In this document: positions 11,931-25,139 of the stretch, one piece after another
How positions within the stretch are numbered: position 1 is the first letter of the stretch
Layout of the letters: the number at the start of each line of letters is the position of its first letter
DNA from: Hyaloscypha bicolor E
Lineage: Eukaryota; Ascomycota; Leotiomycetes; Helotiales; Hyaloscyphaceae
Reading direction: 5' to 3'
DNA: 64,000 bases
Assembly (NCBI RefSeq): GCF_002865645.1
Contig: NW_020194664.1
Location: 244,104 to 308,103, forward strand
Position numbers and translations under genes: made by a program
The notes under the pieces: model-generated
The model's input: the letters and a program-made list of their open reading frames with translations, nothing else
The model's database searches: none
What the model was told of the DNA's origin: nothing

Positions 11931-12116
11931 CCGAGAGAGCTTTATAGTTCCGGTAAATGGCCTACAAAAGCAATACTACTCCCTTGCAATCGAAAAAAGC
12001 CTCTTATAGACTTTGGCCAGTTCTATACTTGTAATACGTACCGGGAACGGAACAAGAAAGCAAACCGGGCCCGGTATATAAAGCAAAAAGCTAAAGATTT
12101 AAATAAAAGCTCTTAA
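11931..12116 (+). pseudogene. Short coding remnant with a Cys/Arg/Lys motif, unidentified
   Basis: The + frame ending at 12116 contains FYTCNTYRERNKKANRARY. A CxxC-type zinc motif followed by a basic RERNKKANRARY stretch could underlie it, the second cysteine now being Tyr (TGT/TGC to TAT/TAC). It lies just after the minisatellite and may be the 3' exon of the same unknown gene. Family not recognised. Confidence 0.3.
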
Positions 12117-12544
12117 AAAGACTAATTTCCCGTATGCTTATACGTTATATTAGTGCGAGCTTGCGAGTGCAATGTGGCTATACTTAAGGAGAAGGTTTTA
12201 TAAGTAATAAAGAGCTCAATAATTACAAGTAAGGCTTAATATAGCCTATAAAAGAAAAGAAAGAGCTCTATATTAAAGCTAAAATCGTTTTCTTAATCTC
12301 GTATTATACTTATAATAATAATAATAATTTATTATTAAAGAAAAATATAAAGATATTATTATTACGGGTATAATATTCAGGGCTTGGAAAGCAAGGTAGA
12401 AGGTCCCTTACGAAAACGATTCGAAGCTAAAGGAGGAAAGACTAGAATATAGGAGGCTGCGAGGGTAAAGTATACCTGTAATATACTAAGCCCGTAAGGG
12501 GCTTAGTATTCTAAATATCTCTATATACATTCCCATACTAGCTA
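12117..12544. other. Moderately RIP-mutated spacer
   Basis: No gene recognised. Contains an 11-bp perfect hairpin, listed separately. Confidence 0.45.
12483..12509. other. Perfect hairpin, 11-bp stem and 5-nt loop
   Basis: ATACTAAGCCC (12483-12493), loop GTAAG, then GGGCTTAGTAT (12499-12509). GC content is high for its surroundings. No function can be assigned. Confidence 0.7.
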
Positions 12545-13045
12545 TTAGGTAATAGAATATCGAAACCTGAACTATAATAATTATTAAATTATTACTTATA
12601 ATTAGTAAGGCTAAAGCTAACTCGTAAAAAATCCAATTAAATACTATTATTATAAGCTATTAAAAACAAATATAAGGCTATAATTAAATTATTACTTAAA
12701 ATTAATTATATTGAAATTAATTTAAGAAATAAGATTTTTAATTAAATATTATTCTTGCAAGCTATAAAAATAAATATATAATTATTATTAATTTATTACT
12801 TGAAACTACCTAAATTAAAGTTAACTCAAAAGATAATAGTAATTAAATTCTATTCTTATAAGCTACTAATAAGAAGTACGAGACTATTATTAAGTTATTA
12901 CTTAAGATTAACTAAGTCGAGATTAATTCGAAAGATATATATTACCGGATACTGCTTTTACGGGCTACTGAGAACAGGTACGAGGCTATTATTAAGCTAT
13001 TACTCGAGACTAACCATCTTTCTTTCCGCAGAACTTCTCGAGTAT
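12545..13045. repeat. Tandem array, about 102-bp unit, five copies
   Basis: The marker ATTACTTA (or ATTACTCG) recurs at about 12591, 12691, 12795, 12897 and 12999, a spacing of 100-104 bp. The rightmost copy keeps GC-bearing words (GGCTATTATTAAGCTATTACTCGAGAC); copies to the left are progressively more AT-rich. Confidence 0.8.
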
Positions 13046-13397
13046 CCGTATGCCTAGGGTTTCGTTATTACTGAATGAGGAATTGTCCGCCCAGTGAGCG
13101 ATTTCTTTGCTTATTCAGTTGATCCGTCGGTTCCAAGATACTGTGAAAACCGAGATACGTTTCATCCACCCCTTTTGAACCCGAGGGAGGACATTTTGCG
13201 GCCTGGAGGGCAGTATATCGCATACAGGTCATGAATTCTTCGGCGAGGACATAGAAAAGCCATTCATCCTCTTCGCTGTTGAATTCAGCGTTGCCAAAGC
13301 GAGTACCGTATGAGTCGCACGTCAAAGTCCGGAAGAAAGCCTGCCGCCAAGGGATTTCGGTTGGGTGTTTCGCTTTAACGGAGTCCGATGTTGCGAG

Positions 13398-14113
13398 CAG
13401 TGTGGGCAAAAACTACTCAAGCTACTCAAGCTACTCTAGAGTAGTCTTGAGTAGAGTAGAGTAGAGTACTACTCTAGAGTAACTCAAGAGTAGTCACGTG
13501 CAAGTCACGTAAATGTAATAAATCGATATTTATTTAATTATTAATAAATAAATAAGGTACATATTAAGTAGCACTATATAATTTTAGCTAGAGCTTATAT
13601 AAGGCTACTTAAATACCACTTTTCTTTTATAAAAACCAGATTTCCCTCCTCGAAATCTTTCTTTTCCTGCTTTTTTTCTTCTCCTTTTACTTCTTCTAAT
13701 TCGTCTTTAAATAACCCCCAGCTTTTTAAGTAAGATATTATCTTAATAGTACTCTTATTAAGTCTATTATATAATTTAAATAATAAGAGTACCTTGAGAG
13801 AAGAGTTTGCCCTTAATAGCTAAGGAAGCCTATGAATATATTAAGGTTCTAGCTTGCTTACTAAGCCTTGCCACTACTTAATTGGGCAGTGCAGTAGCGC
13901 TAGACTCGGGCTACCCCGGAGCCTTACCTAATTAGGCTAGTGTGTCACGTGTAACATCACGTGGAGTATCACGTGCATACTACTCAACTACTCTAGAATA
14001 TTCTAGAGTAGTTGAGTAGAGTATTGAGTAGAGTATGAGTAGTGAGAAATTTATTTGAGTAGAATATGAGTAGGCCCCACTACTCTACTCTACTCTACTC
14101 ATTTCCCACACTG
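13398..14113. mobile_element. Non-autonomous hAT element (716 bp) in the HET gene
   Basis: Termini CAGTGTGGG..CCCACACTG are flanked by a perfect 8-bp duplication GTTGCGAG (13390-13397 and 14114-14121), as expected for hAT. No transposase. Subterminal regions are dense in CTACTC/GAGTAG words forming palindromes (for example CTACTCTAGAGTAG) and in CACGTG copies at both ends. Its first ten bases match those of the large hAT at 36283-41497, so a related transposase may have moved it. Confidence 0.92.
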
Positions 14114-14304
14114 GTTGCGAGTGCAAGCCACTCCCAAATCCACTCTTGCTCTGTATCCAGCGGGGACTTTGGTAGTTTGACAGTTCCCGGGTCGTTGATA
14201 TCGAGTATTTCGCCGTAAATTATTCCACGTGCACGGTGGATATCCGAGTCGGGGAAAGTAAACTCAGCTTTCCTGTTTTTGGCTACGCGATAAACTTTCC
14301 ACCT

Positions 14305-14634
14305 TGTTGAAATTGGTACGCTACTATAGCTAGCTTACCAGTCCTTCCAGCACCAGGTTCAACCACTCATTTAGGATTCTCCACTCTCATTTGTCATGCG
14401 TCACTCGCCGAGCCTACCAAGCTTACTAGTATATCGTCATTTTGATTACCTTTGATTTATTAGCTAATTAATAATATATCAGAGAAAGCGGGCTCGGTAT
14501 TACCGGTATCGCCAAAGGGTAATGGGAATAAATCCCTTACTTTGGATACTTTTCCTCTGTTTCTAGAACTCACTCTTCTATATCTAGTCATTATGCAGTC
14601 TGTCAACCTTTAATATATCGATTACTTTACAATA
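14305..14634. mobile_element. Solo LTR (330 bp) in the HET gene
   Basis: Begins TGTTGAAATTGG and ends TTTACAATA. It is flanked by a 5-bp duplication CACCT (14300-14304 and 14635-14639). About the same sequence recurs at 15171-15497. No internal region, so it is a recombination product of an LTR element. Confidence 0.88.
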
Positions 14635-15170
14635 CACCTCCATGGGAGGTCTACAACATTTCGTCTCCCTAAAGATCGTCTGACGTATTCTGGAACCCAA
14701 CTTGAATAGTTCATCCTCGTAGAAGCGGTAGGATGCGCAAAGCGAAACCCAGCGAGGGATATAGCATCTAATCGCAAAGTTGCATGAACCAAGCCCATAG
14801 TGAACATTATATTGATCTTTTCAAAAGTGAGTTCGTAGCTTGGTTGCATTGGCAACTATTGACTATCAATGGACCAAATATACTATAAAATCTGTCTCGA
14901 GGGTCTGTACAAAAGAATCCCAAAGTCCGTTTAATCAGAGACAGTATGTCGGGCTCTATATTCCTTCGTCCCAATTGTTCGATGGCAAGGAAGCTCAAAT
15001 CTCAGACCGAAGAAAAGTGACCATGTGATAACATGCGATCAATGTCGACACTAAGCAGATGGTCGTCACTGAGATTCGATGTGCTCCGAGTTGTCCTCCA
15101 AAAATCGACGGTCAAGTCAAACTTGTCGAAGTCAATTAACTCTTCGCCGCAGAGTATCAATCGAGCCTTG

Positions 15171-15497
15171 TGTTGAATTGGTACTAGCTTACTAGTCCTT
15201 CCAGTACCAGGTTCAACTACTAATATTAGCTTCGCCACTCTCATTTATAATGGTTTACTATGGAAGCCTATGGAATAGCTCACTATGGAAGCTCAGGGAA
15301 CGCTCACTAATATATATGAGTCATCTGATTTATAATATACTGGAGGAAATCGCCACCCACTAGTGGGTATATAAGAACTGTACTTTAGATTCCCTCCTCT
15401 CCTTTTTTACTCTTCACTCTCCTGTATCTAGTCATTTTACAGATTGTCAACCTCCAATATATCGATTTATCATCAATAAATCGATCACTTTCCAATA
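15171..15497. mobile_element. Second solo LTR of the same family (327 bp) in the HET gene
   Basis: Begins TGTTGAATTGG and ends TTTCCAATA, with duplication CCTTG at 15166-15170 and 15498-15502. Relative to the other copy it has an extra 18-bp ATCGAT-containing duplication near its end. Same orientation as the 14305 copy. Confidence 0.88.
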
Positions 15498-16802
15498 CCT
15501 TGGCTAGAACAACCTCTTGGATAATCCACATCCGACTCCAGTAGCTCCTCATCAGCAAAGAATCGACTGCTTGAATGCTCCACTTATCAACCGGTTCGTC
15601 GACGAATGACATGACTGTCCATAAAGGTCTGGTTCAAAATCGTCCTGGAACGAGCCTCTGAGCAGAGAGAATACCGGCATGCCACCTCCTGAGGAAAGCT
15701 ATTGCAAGGTTGCTATTGTTCTCTTCTTCCCCTAACCATATAATAGCACTATCCGCTTGAGAGTAAATCTTTCCTATAAGAGGTAGCTAATGATTTTTCT
15801 CTAATACGAAGGTTTAATTAATATATATTACATTAATCCAAAATCTAGTAAGTTCTTTCTAATAGTATAACCTCTTTAAGGCTATAATTAAATTTGTTAT
15901 AACTTGAAATAAAGTTCTAATAATATTAATTTCTTTAATAATATTAGTATTATTTCAGGTATATAAGAATATAATATATATTAGAGATATTCTTAATTCT
16001 ATTATACTAATATTATAAAGCATTTTATTATTAAATTCTAAAAATAATTTAATTATAACTAGTTTAATTTTATTCGAGCTATTTTAAAGAGGCTTATAAA
16101 TAGAAATAAATGAGTTTAATATAAATATCTTAAAAGTATAAATCTTAAAATAATTTAAACTATAATTTAAATATTTTTAAATATATTATTATTAAATAAA
16201 AAGATAATAAATAAATAATATTTAGCTTATAATACTATTCTGTTTTAAATAGCTTATTATATATATATATATATATATTAGAATTTAACTAATATAATTA
16301 TTTAATAAACTTATATTTAATAAATTACTTTTATATTAAATATTTTATTATAAATTAATATCTTTTTATGAGATTTTTTATATATTCTAGTTTTAATTAA
16401 TTATAATTATATAAGTTTAAAAGATTATATTATAAAATAGTTATATTTAAAATAAAATAATTTAATATATTTTATTTATATTTTAAACTAAAATATAAAA
16501 GCAAATAATATTAGAAATTATCTAATTTACTAAATAAAAGCAAATACAATATTAATTCTTATAATATAAAATTCTTATAATTTTATATTATATTTAATTA
16601 TTAAAAAAATTATATAAAAGTTAAATATACTTCTTTTCTATTTTATAAAGCTATTTTAGAGGGTTTTAGAAATTATATTAAAACTTAATATAATTTTCTA
16701 ATAATAGTATTTTCAGTATTTTTTAATATTATTTGCTTTTATAATTCGAGCTATAATTATATAAAAGTAGCTATTACCTAATTAGTTTTATTTAGCTAGC
16801 TA

Positions 16803-16852
16803 GTATTTTTATTTTTATTTTTATTTTTATTTTTATTTTTATTTTTATTTTT
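16803..16852. repeat. ATTTTT hexanucleotide run
   Basis: About eight consecutive ATTTTT units. Confidence 0.85.
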
Positions 16853-17781
16853 TTTAATCTTTTTTAATTTTTATTTAATTTTTATTTAATTTGTTTTTAA
16901 CTTAGTATTTTTAATATATAAGATTCTTAAATTTTTGAGCTTTAGTTATTGTCTTAATTCTTTTATTATAATAATAATATAATTCGAATTGCTTTTATTT
17001 AAATTATATTAATTTAGCCTAATAAAACTTAAAATAAACTAAAAATTTATATTAAAATTAAAACTATTTTAGCTAATAATTCAAAAGTTTATATTACTCT
17101 ATTTTAAATTATAATATTTTTTATTTTTTTTATTTTTTTATTAAAAATATTATTAAAAATATTATTTATAATAATATAATATTCTTTTAAATATTAATTT
17201 TAAATATTTAAATTTTAGACTTGCTTTTTAATATAAAATTCGAAATTATTAGTTATTTTAAAAGTAATTAGTAATTATAATATATAAAAACCCGTTTTAT
17301 ATAAATATATATTTTTTAATTACTAGTATTTGCTAATAATTAAATAATAGTATTTAAAACCCGATATTAAAGGCTAGCCTTTAATAATTTAAAACGTTTT
17401 TATAAAATATAAAAAATAAATAATTATTATAATTATAAATTTTTTTTAAAATAATATCTAATAATTTTAAGTTTTAAGATTTATATTTCTTTATATAATA
17501 AATATATATAATAATATATAAATAAATATTAGATATTATATATCTAGTTTTTTATTTTAAATAAAAGTTAAATTAAAATTATATAAATTATATAAAATTA
17601 TATTTTCTAATTAAATATTAGAAAATATATAAATAAATACTTTTAGTTTTAAAAATGTATTAATTCGTTTTTTTATTAAAGTTAATTCTTAAAAATCAAT
17701 TATATTTATAAATCTTACTTTATAGCTTTTTTATTTTAATTATTTATATATTTATTTATTATTATATGTTTTATATTTTAA

Positions 17782-18195
17782 ATAAAATAATTTATTATAA
17801 AATAATTTATTATAAAATAATTTATTATAAAATAATTTATTATAAAATAATTTATTATAAAATAATTTATTATAAAATAATTTATTATAAAATAATTTAT
17901 TATAAAATAATTATTATAAAATAATTTATTATAAAATAATTTATTATAAAATAATTTATTATAAATAATTTATTATAAATAATTTATTATAAAATAATTT
18001 ATTATAAAATATTTATTATAAAAATAATTTATTATAAAATAATTTATTATAAAATAATTTATTATAAAATAATTTATTATAAAAATAATTTATTATAAAA
18101 TAATTTATTATAAAATAATTTATTATAAAATAATTTATTATAAAATAATTTATTATAAAATAATTTATTATAAAATAATTTATTATAAAATAACT
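17782..18195. repeat. 15-bp satellite ATAATTTATTATAAA, roughly 27 copies
   Basis: Near-perfect head-to-tail copies with a few one-base slips (for example near 17910, 17960 and 18010). No unique spacers, so not a CRISPR-like array. Confidence 0.9.
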
Positions 18196-21100
18196 AATTA
18201 CTAAAGTATTAATTAATAAGATAATAATAATAATAAATATGTTAGCGGCTTATTATTATATTACTAAAATTAGAAATAAAGATATAATAAAAGAAGAATT
18301 TAAAAGAATTTAAAATTTGAAATTATTATTTTAAAGATATTTAAATATTTAATATAAAGTTTATTATATTTCTAGTAATATTCTTAATTTATAAGGCTTT
18401 AAAAACCCGAGAATTACTAATTTATAAAAAAAAATATTAAAGAAGCCTAGAATTTCTTTTATTAAATAAAGCTAAAATAATATAAAAATAAAAAAAGCTA
18501 TAAATTATATTTCTTACTTTAAAAATATAGCTAGAAATATCTAGAAATATAAAAAGTAATTAATAAATATTAATATTATAAATTAAATAACTTTTATTAA
18601 ATTTATAAAGAATTTTATTTTAGATTTAAAAAATTATAATAATAGTATTCTTATTAAGTTTAAGAATATAAAATAATAATTTGAAATAAATAATTTTATT
18701 ATAAAAATAAAATAATCTATTTAATAATTTAAAATAAAATTTATTATTAAAAAAGTATTTTATAAAAAAAAGCTTATTTCCTTTTTTATATTAACTTATA
18801 TTCGAACTATTATAAATAGTTAACTCTTAGAGCTTTTTAGAAAAAACTTTTATATAATAAATACCAAAATTTCTCTTTTCTAGGGAATTATATATCGGAA
18901 TATAATTATATTCAAATCCTTAGAGCTTAGCTTGGAATTAGAGAAAGAAAGCTCGAATATCTTTCTTTATATTTTAGTAGTTTTAAGATATAAAGAGCTT
19001 TTATTATAATTTTTTAAAACTCGGAGAAAGGGTTTTTTAAAGCTTTTACTAGCTTCAAGTATATTAAAAAAAAACTTAGCCTTATATTACTCTCTTTTCC
19101 TTTTTCTTTTTATATTTTCTCTTTTATTTTCTTTTAATAATAAATAATTTCAAGACTTATTTATTATATACTAGATACTTATTACTTTTAGTCTTTCTTT
19201 ATAGGCCTATAAGTATTATCTATAAGACCTATATAGCCTATATAGTCTGTATTTCTTTTCTTTATTCTTAATTTATTTAACTAGTTTCTAGAAGTAATAA
19301 TATATCCGAACTACTAATTAGTATCCTGTCCTATAAAAACTTAATCTAAATACTTTCTTTATTTTCCGGTAATAATAATAGTTAATTATAGATATTTCTA
19401 TAAATAAGCTAGTTCTATAGTACTAGTAATGAATTTATTAATTATTTATTATAGCTCTAGTTAATATCTTAGAAAACTCTTTTATAGATTTATTTATTAT
19501 ATAGCCTTCTGGCTTCTTGTTATATTTCCAGCTAGTTCTTATATATATAACTAGTCTATTTATAAATTACTATATAGCTTATAAAGCCTTCTATTTTAGT
19601 TATATAAATAATTACTTTAAAGCCTATTATAAAAAGAATAATATAATACTTCCTTTAATCCACAAGCCTCTTCTATATTTCTCTTATCTCTTTATAAATA
19701 ATAATCTGCTTTACCGGGCCTTTTAGGTAAATATCTGAATATATAATTATACTTTTACCTTTATATTAGTTAAATATAAAATGAATATATAAGTTAACTT
19801 CTTTTATAAAATCTAGTACTTTCAGATTTATAATAAGTTCTTCTATTTCCAAGGCCTGCTATAATTTGCTTTATATATCGAATTCTTTTTTATATAGCTC
19901 TTTTTTTATAATTCGCTTTTTATAACTAATATATAGATTACTAACTTCTTTTATTTAGATTATATAGTTCTTTTATAGCTTATAAATATATTTACAGATT
20001 ATAATTCGTTTATTATAATCTATAAAATAGCCTATAAATATCTTATAAGCTAATAAACCGATTTCTGAATCTTATTTAATTTATAAATATATTTAATTCT
20101 CGAATTAGATACTAATTATTATTATAAGAACCTTCTAATAAATAATAAGATTATATCTCTTATTTCGAATAAATATACGAATATAAGCTATTATAATCTG
20201 GTATTTATAGTCTATAAAACAGGCTATAAGTATTTATAAATATATATAATTAATATTATATATATAATATATATATTACTTTATTATATTTTATTCTTTT
20301 TATATAATGACTCGGGCTAGTACTATAGTTTATAGTTATAGGACTATAATAGAATCTATTAGTAAATATAGCTCGAATAATAAGTCTTTTACTAGTATTA
20401 TCTCTATATTTATTTAGCTTTCTTTTTATTTTTTTATATTAATTACCTTTTTTAATAATATATTATTAATAAGATTACTTTACTTAACTAGCTCTATTTA
20501 TATTAGTAGAATATCTATATAAATATTTATATAAGACTTATAAATACTTTAATTTATAAGAATATTTATATAAGTAATATTAGCTATTACTTTATTCTCT
20601 TATTAAGCTTTATAAATAATAATTATTTTATATAGTAATTCTTTTAGAACTCGATAGCTATTATATAATACTTTAGTAAGCCAAGCTTCTTTATTACCTT
20701 TATAGCTAACTTATATTAGCTTGAGATTATAGATTACTTTTTAAATAAATAGTAAATAATTAACTATTCGAATCTCTTTTATTAGGTCTTTATTCTAAAA
20801 ATATAAGAGCTTCTTATAAATCTCAAAAACTATTTTTTTAAATAATATATATACTATATTTATATATATATTTATTTTTATTTCTTAGAAAAGATATTAT
20901 TTTTTTAATTTCTAATTTAGTTAATAAGATTATTTATATTAAATTCTTAGACCTATTATAGAATTCTATAAATAAACTTATAGCTATAATTACTAGCCAA
21001 ATATTTTACGAGCTATATAGCCTTAATAATAATATAAAAGCCCTATATATAGTTCGTAAAATGCCTATAGCTTTATTTATATATTAGAAGAGCTTTCCTA

Positions 21101-23442
21101 ATATATTTATAGCTATAATAATTATTTATAAGAATAAATATCTCGAATACTAATACTAGAATAATAGCTATATATTTATAGTTTATAAATTAGGCTTTCT
21201 AAATTAGGAAGTTATTTGTAATAATTACTAAATTATTTTATATAACTTATATCTTTTCTAGAAGTTCCGTTTATATATTAATATTAAGGTTTATATATTT
21301 ATATAAATAATTAAGTATATTTATAAATATATTTATAAGAAAACGAATTATATAACTATAACTATTTCGGAAACAAATAATAAAATTATTTAGTATTTTT
21401 AGGCTCGATATATAGGTTCTATAAAAGCTTTCTAATATTTATTTAAATATCTAATATATTAGGAATTCTCTTTAATTTAATATTTTATAATTTACTTTTC
21501 TAAATAATATATAATTTATTTTATAGCTAATTTCTTACTCGAGAAAATTATAAATAAAGCTATAAATATTTATTTAATCTTAATAGTTTTCTTTAAATAT
21601 AATATAATATAATATATAAAAACGGCTACTAATACCTATATTATAAGTTTTTATAATACTTTATATAGATTACTAAAACCCGAATATAGAAGTATTATAA
21701 ATAAGAATATAGTATTAGCTATATTTATTATTATAGTCTAGTTTCGGGTAAATAGTTCTATTTATGGCTTTTACTAATAGTTATATATAGTTTATAATTC
21801 TTTAATAAGCTATATTTAATTAAGAATATTCGTTATTTTATATATTATATTACCTATATTACCTGCGGCTTAATAGAAAATAATTAGAAATTCTTCTAAT
21901 ACTTTAATAAGGCTATTTTATTAATAATTAGTTATAGTTTATAAATACTTTTTTTTATAAATATTTACTAGTAGCTAATTATAAATATATAAGTAATCTG
22001 GAACTAGTATAAAGAGTATTTTTATAATAATTTAGTTTATAAGCTAGCTTATAATTCGTTAATTAACTTTCTATTATTTTTAATTAATTCTTATTATAAT
22101 TATAGTTTCTTTTTACTTAATTTTAGTTTTATAAATCTCTAGTAAATATTTATAAATATTACTTTATCTGAAAATACTTTTAACTAGACTATAAGCTATT
22201 ATATTACTAATTTACAAGTTAATTATACTTATAAGATATTACTAGTAACTATAATATAAGTCTAGCTAAATATAGACTAGTATTCTTATTTTTAAATAAT
22301 TATAATAATAATTATAAACGATTTATAGATTATTTATTTCTATTTATAAGGCCCGGGTAATACTAGTAAAATATTTCTTTATAAAACTCTTTATTATTAT
22401 TATTATAACTAAAATAAAATAGTTCTATATATGATATTAATAGATATTATAGTTTTTTTTCTAATTCCGGATTCTATTTGAGCTTAATAAGTTATTTATA
22501 AGTATAATTACTAAAATAAGCCGGCTTAGGGCTTTTTTATAATCTATAAACCTAATTATCTGAAATAAAATACTTATATAATATAAGTATTACTTTAAAG
22601 TAGTATATTAGCTAATAGTTGATTTATAATTAGTAGTAAATAATATTCTTTTTAGAAAGATATTTATAATTTTCGGAAAAAAACTTTATTTAGATTTTAT
22701 TAATAGTTTTAAATAATTTATAAGCTAATATAATACAGGTCTATTTATAGTAAATATAGATCTGGCTATAGCTCTATTAGTTATTATTATAGATTAATAT
22801 ATAAATCTATAATAATTTATTTAAATAGGATTTTATAGACTAGATTAGTAGTTTTTTATATAACTTATCTTTAAATAAATAAATTATATTTCTGTTTTTT
22901 ATTTTATATATCTAGTTAGTTATAGACCTAATTAATTATATTTATTTATAAAAGCGACTTTTATAGGCCCTATATAATTACTAGGCCTTTAGTAAATAAG
23001 TAATTCTATTAATCCTAAATAATATAGTTTATAAACTTAATTAAATAATCCTAGATATATTTCCTGGCCAGAAACAGATATATTTTATAGTAAATTTAGC
23101 TAATATAAATAAGATAAATCCTGAAATTATAAAATTACCTCTAAAAGTTTTATAAAATATCTATTTACTAGATTTACTTTTTTCTAAGCTATAATTTAAG
23201 ATTAGTATATCTATAATACTTTTATAAAATCTTTATCTATAGAAAGAACTTTATAACGGGTTATAGATATTAATTTATAGCTTTAGGAAATTCTTAATTC
23301 GGGTATAATTACTAGATAATAACTTTAATAGCTAATTATAGACAATTCTATAAATTAAGTTCTAGTTTATAAATTAGTAATTATCTTTTATACTTTCTTA
23401 TAAATAGTTCCTATTTATTTTATTTTTTATAATAATTATTAA

Positions 23443-23613
23443 TAATATATATAAAGATTATAGAATAGGGAGTTATATTAAATAGTAAAAGAGTTAATTA
23501 AACTAGCTAGAAAAGAGCTTAAATAAAGTATAAAGTTTCAGGAAATAAGTATATAGATCCTAACTAAGTAAAGTAATTATACTAGCCCTAATTTAGTAAA
23601 TCTCACTATAATA
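23443..23613 (-). repeat. 3' LTR (171 bp) of the Copia element
   Basis: Direct repeat of 29712-29882 with transition-type differences. Confidence 0.9.
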
Positions 23614-25139
23614 TACTCCCCAGGAAAGCATAATACCATATTTTACCTATTTTACCTAATTAGAGAGCCTTAAAATAGCGAAATTAATTTAATATATGAG
23701 TTTTATAAAGCCATATTAATATTCCTATCCAAATAGGCTTAGTATATATCGTTTTCCCAGATTACTAAATTCCAGGGGATCCCTATATAAACCCTCCCTT
23801 TTTACTAACTCTAGGGCCTCTAATTAAATATTCTTCTTTAATATTCTTCCAGAGATTTCTTCCCAAGCTTCTAATTATTATAAATATAGCTTCTATCTTT
23901 TCTTATATTACTATTAAGTTAATTCCGGCTCGCAAATCCAAGGTATTTTTAACCCAAAATACGTTCTTGCTTTATCTTTTATTAACTTTAAATAGTATTA
24001 AATAGCTCGCAAGTCTGCTATAAGTATAGCTCTTAACTATTAATATAAAGCTCACTTTTAATAGAATATTAAGGTTTAGATTTCTATAACGTCTTTTAAT
24101 ATTTCTAGTATCCTTTTACTAAAGATAAAGAAATCTATTTCAAAGTCTTATACTTCTTGTCCTATTTATACTAGTTTTAGAAAGATCTCTTATATGGGTT
24201 ATTATAAGTTCTCTATACTATTTCAAAGCTTGTTTTGACTTAATATAGTCTTATTTACTCTAAAGAACAAGAGTAATAGTTCTTACTATAATATTATTAG
24301 TAGAAGTTCTTATTATTAGAAATATACTTCTGGTTATTCTTATTTAACTATTCTAATCTCTTATATTTCTATTATATAGCTCTTTCTTATAAAACTTCTA
24401 ATTACTAAAGATACTATAAGCTTCCTTTTCTTAATTCTCTTTTATAAATTCTAACTATTTTAAAGCATTTGTCTGCTTTTAGATATTTTATTTATATTAT
24501 ACTTGAGATTACCGAATCTAATAAAGAGAATAGTAATAAGAGCTTTTCTACTAAGGTTTAAGAGGCTATTAATAAGAATAAGAAGTAGTCTAATTAGATA
24601 AAGGGCCTCCTATATAAGCTTATTAATACTATAGTAAAGTGCCTTTAGATCTCCTGCTATTGGCTCTTAAGCTTTATTATTTTAATAGATTTTATAAATA
24701 AAAGATATAAATAAAAGCCTCTTTTTATATTATTTAATTATTTTGATTTTTGCTTTAGTATTTTAAAGATTTAATAAAGCTCTAAAATTCTCGAATTTGA
24801 ATTAGGATAAATTTTTTATAAGTTTATTTACAAGTATATTACTTATTTAAAGATATATAACTTGAAATACTCTTTTACTATATTCTTAATATAGCTATAT
24901 GTTCTGGATATTAATATAATAAAGCTTTATAATAATTCTTTTATTTTCTCTAATAATTAGTTAAATAATTTACTTATTATTATAGAATATAATCTAGAGC
25001 TCTCTAAGATCTAAATATAGATCCCTAAATAGCCTCTAAAAAGCTATAATTTCCTTTATTATATAAGCGATTTTATATATTTCTAATTTAATTAAAGAGG
25101 TAGTTATAAAGCTTTATTAAATAGCTTTCTATAATATTA

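Larger units (their letters stand above)
13068..15840 (-). pseudogene. HET-domain (heterokaryon incompatibility) gene disrupted by three insertions
   Basis: Read on the - strand, the HET hallmarks appear in order. W-I-N-V-I-Y-I-N (the WIDAICINQ box, RIP-altered) starts at 15840. IYSQADSAIIWLG starts at 15768, SYWSRMWIIQEVVLAK lies at about 15545-15500, CTDPRDRFYSIFG at about 14915-14875, and NYSSWVPEYV at about 14710. Excising three insertions together with one copy of each target duplication (15171-15502, 14305-14639, 13398-14121) restores the reading frame at all three joints, for example VVLAK-ARLILCG and LPWR-WKVYRVA, and the protein then runs to a TAA at 13068-13070. Independent lesions remain: TGA at 15634-15636 and 15002-15004, TAG/TAA in the N-terminal part, and a frame change near 14856. 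Upstream of 15840 the HET domain continues but is too RIP-mutated to delimit. HET proteins trigger cell death or growth arrest after fusion of incompatible strains. Confidence 0.9.
15841..23437. other. AT-rich RIP-degraded block, family mostly unassigned
   Basis: Very high A+T, TpA-rich, and no open frame beyond about 70 codons. 18780-23430 is less extreme than 15900-18780 and probably contains a decayed transposon: a helix-turn-helix-like stretch (YSPITINYSTSPSHYIKRI) can be read on the - strand at about 20370-20300, but no diagnostic domain allows a call. Simple repeats are listed separately. Confidence 0.5.

Noticed and set aside
12483..12514. Hairpin followed by CTAA as a Helitron 3' end
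   Set aside because: The base after CTAA is A, not T, and no Helitron 5' end or Rep/helicase remnant was seen.
17782..18195. CRISPR-like array
   Set aside because: Direct 15-bp head-to-tail repeats without spacers, in a eukaryote; it is a satellite.
19517..19726. Tyr/Phe-rich open frame
   Set aside because: AT-rich chance frame in RIP-degraded DNA; no domain.
20290..20480. Tc1/mariner-type helix-turn-helix on the - strand
   Set aside because: Only a short suggestive stretch; no catalytic DDE/D motif or TIR found, so the family was left unassigned.
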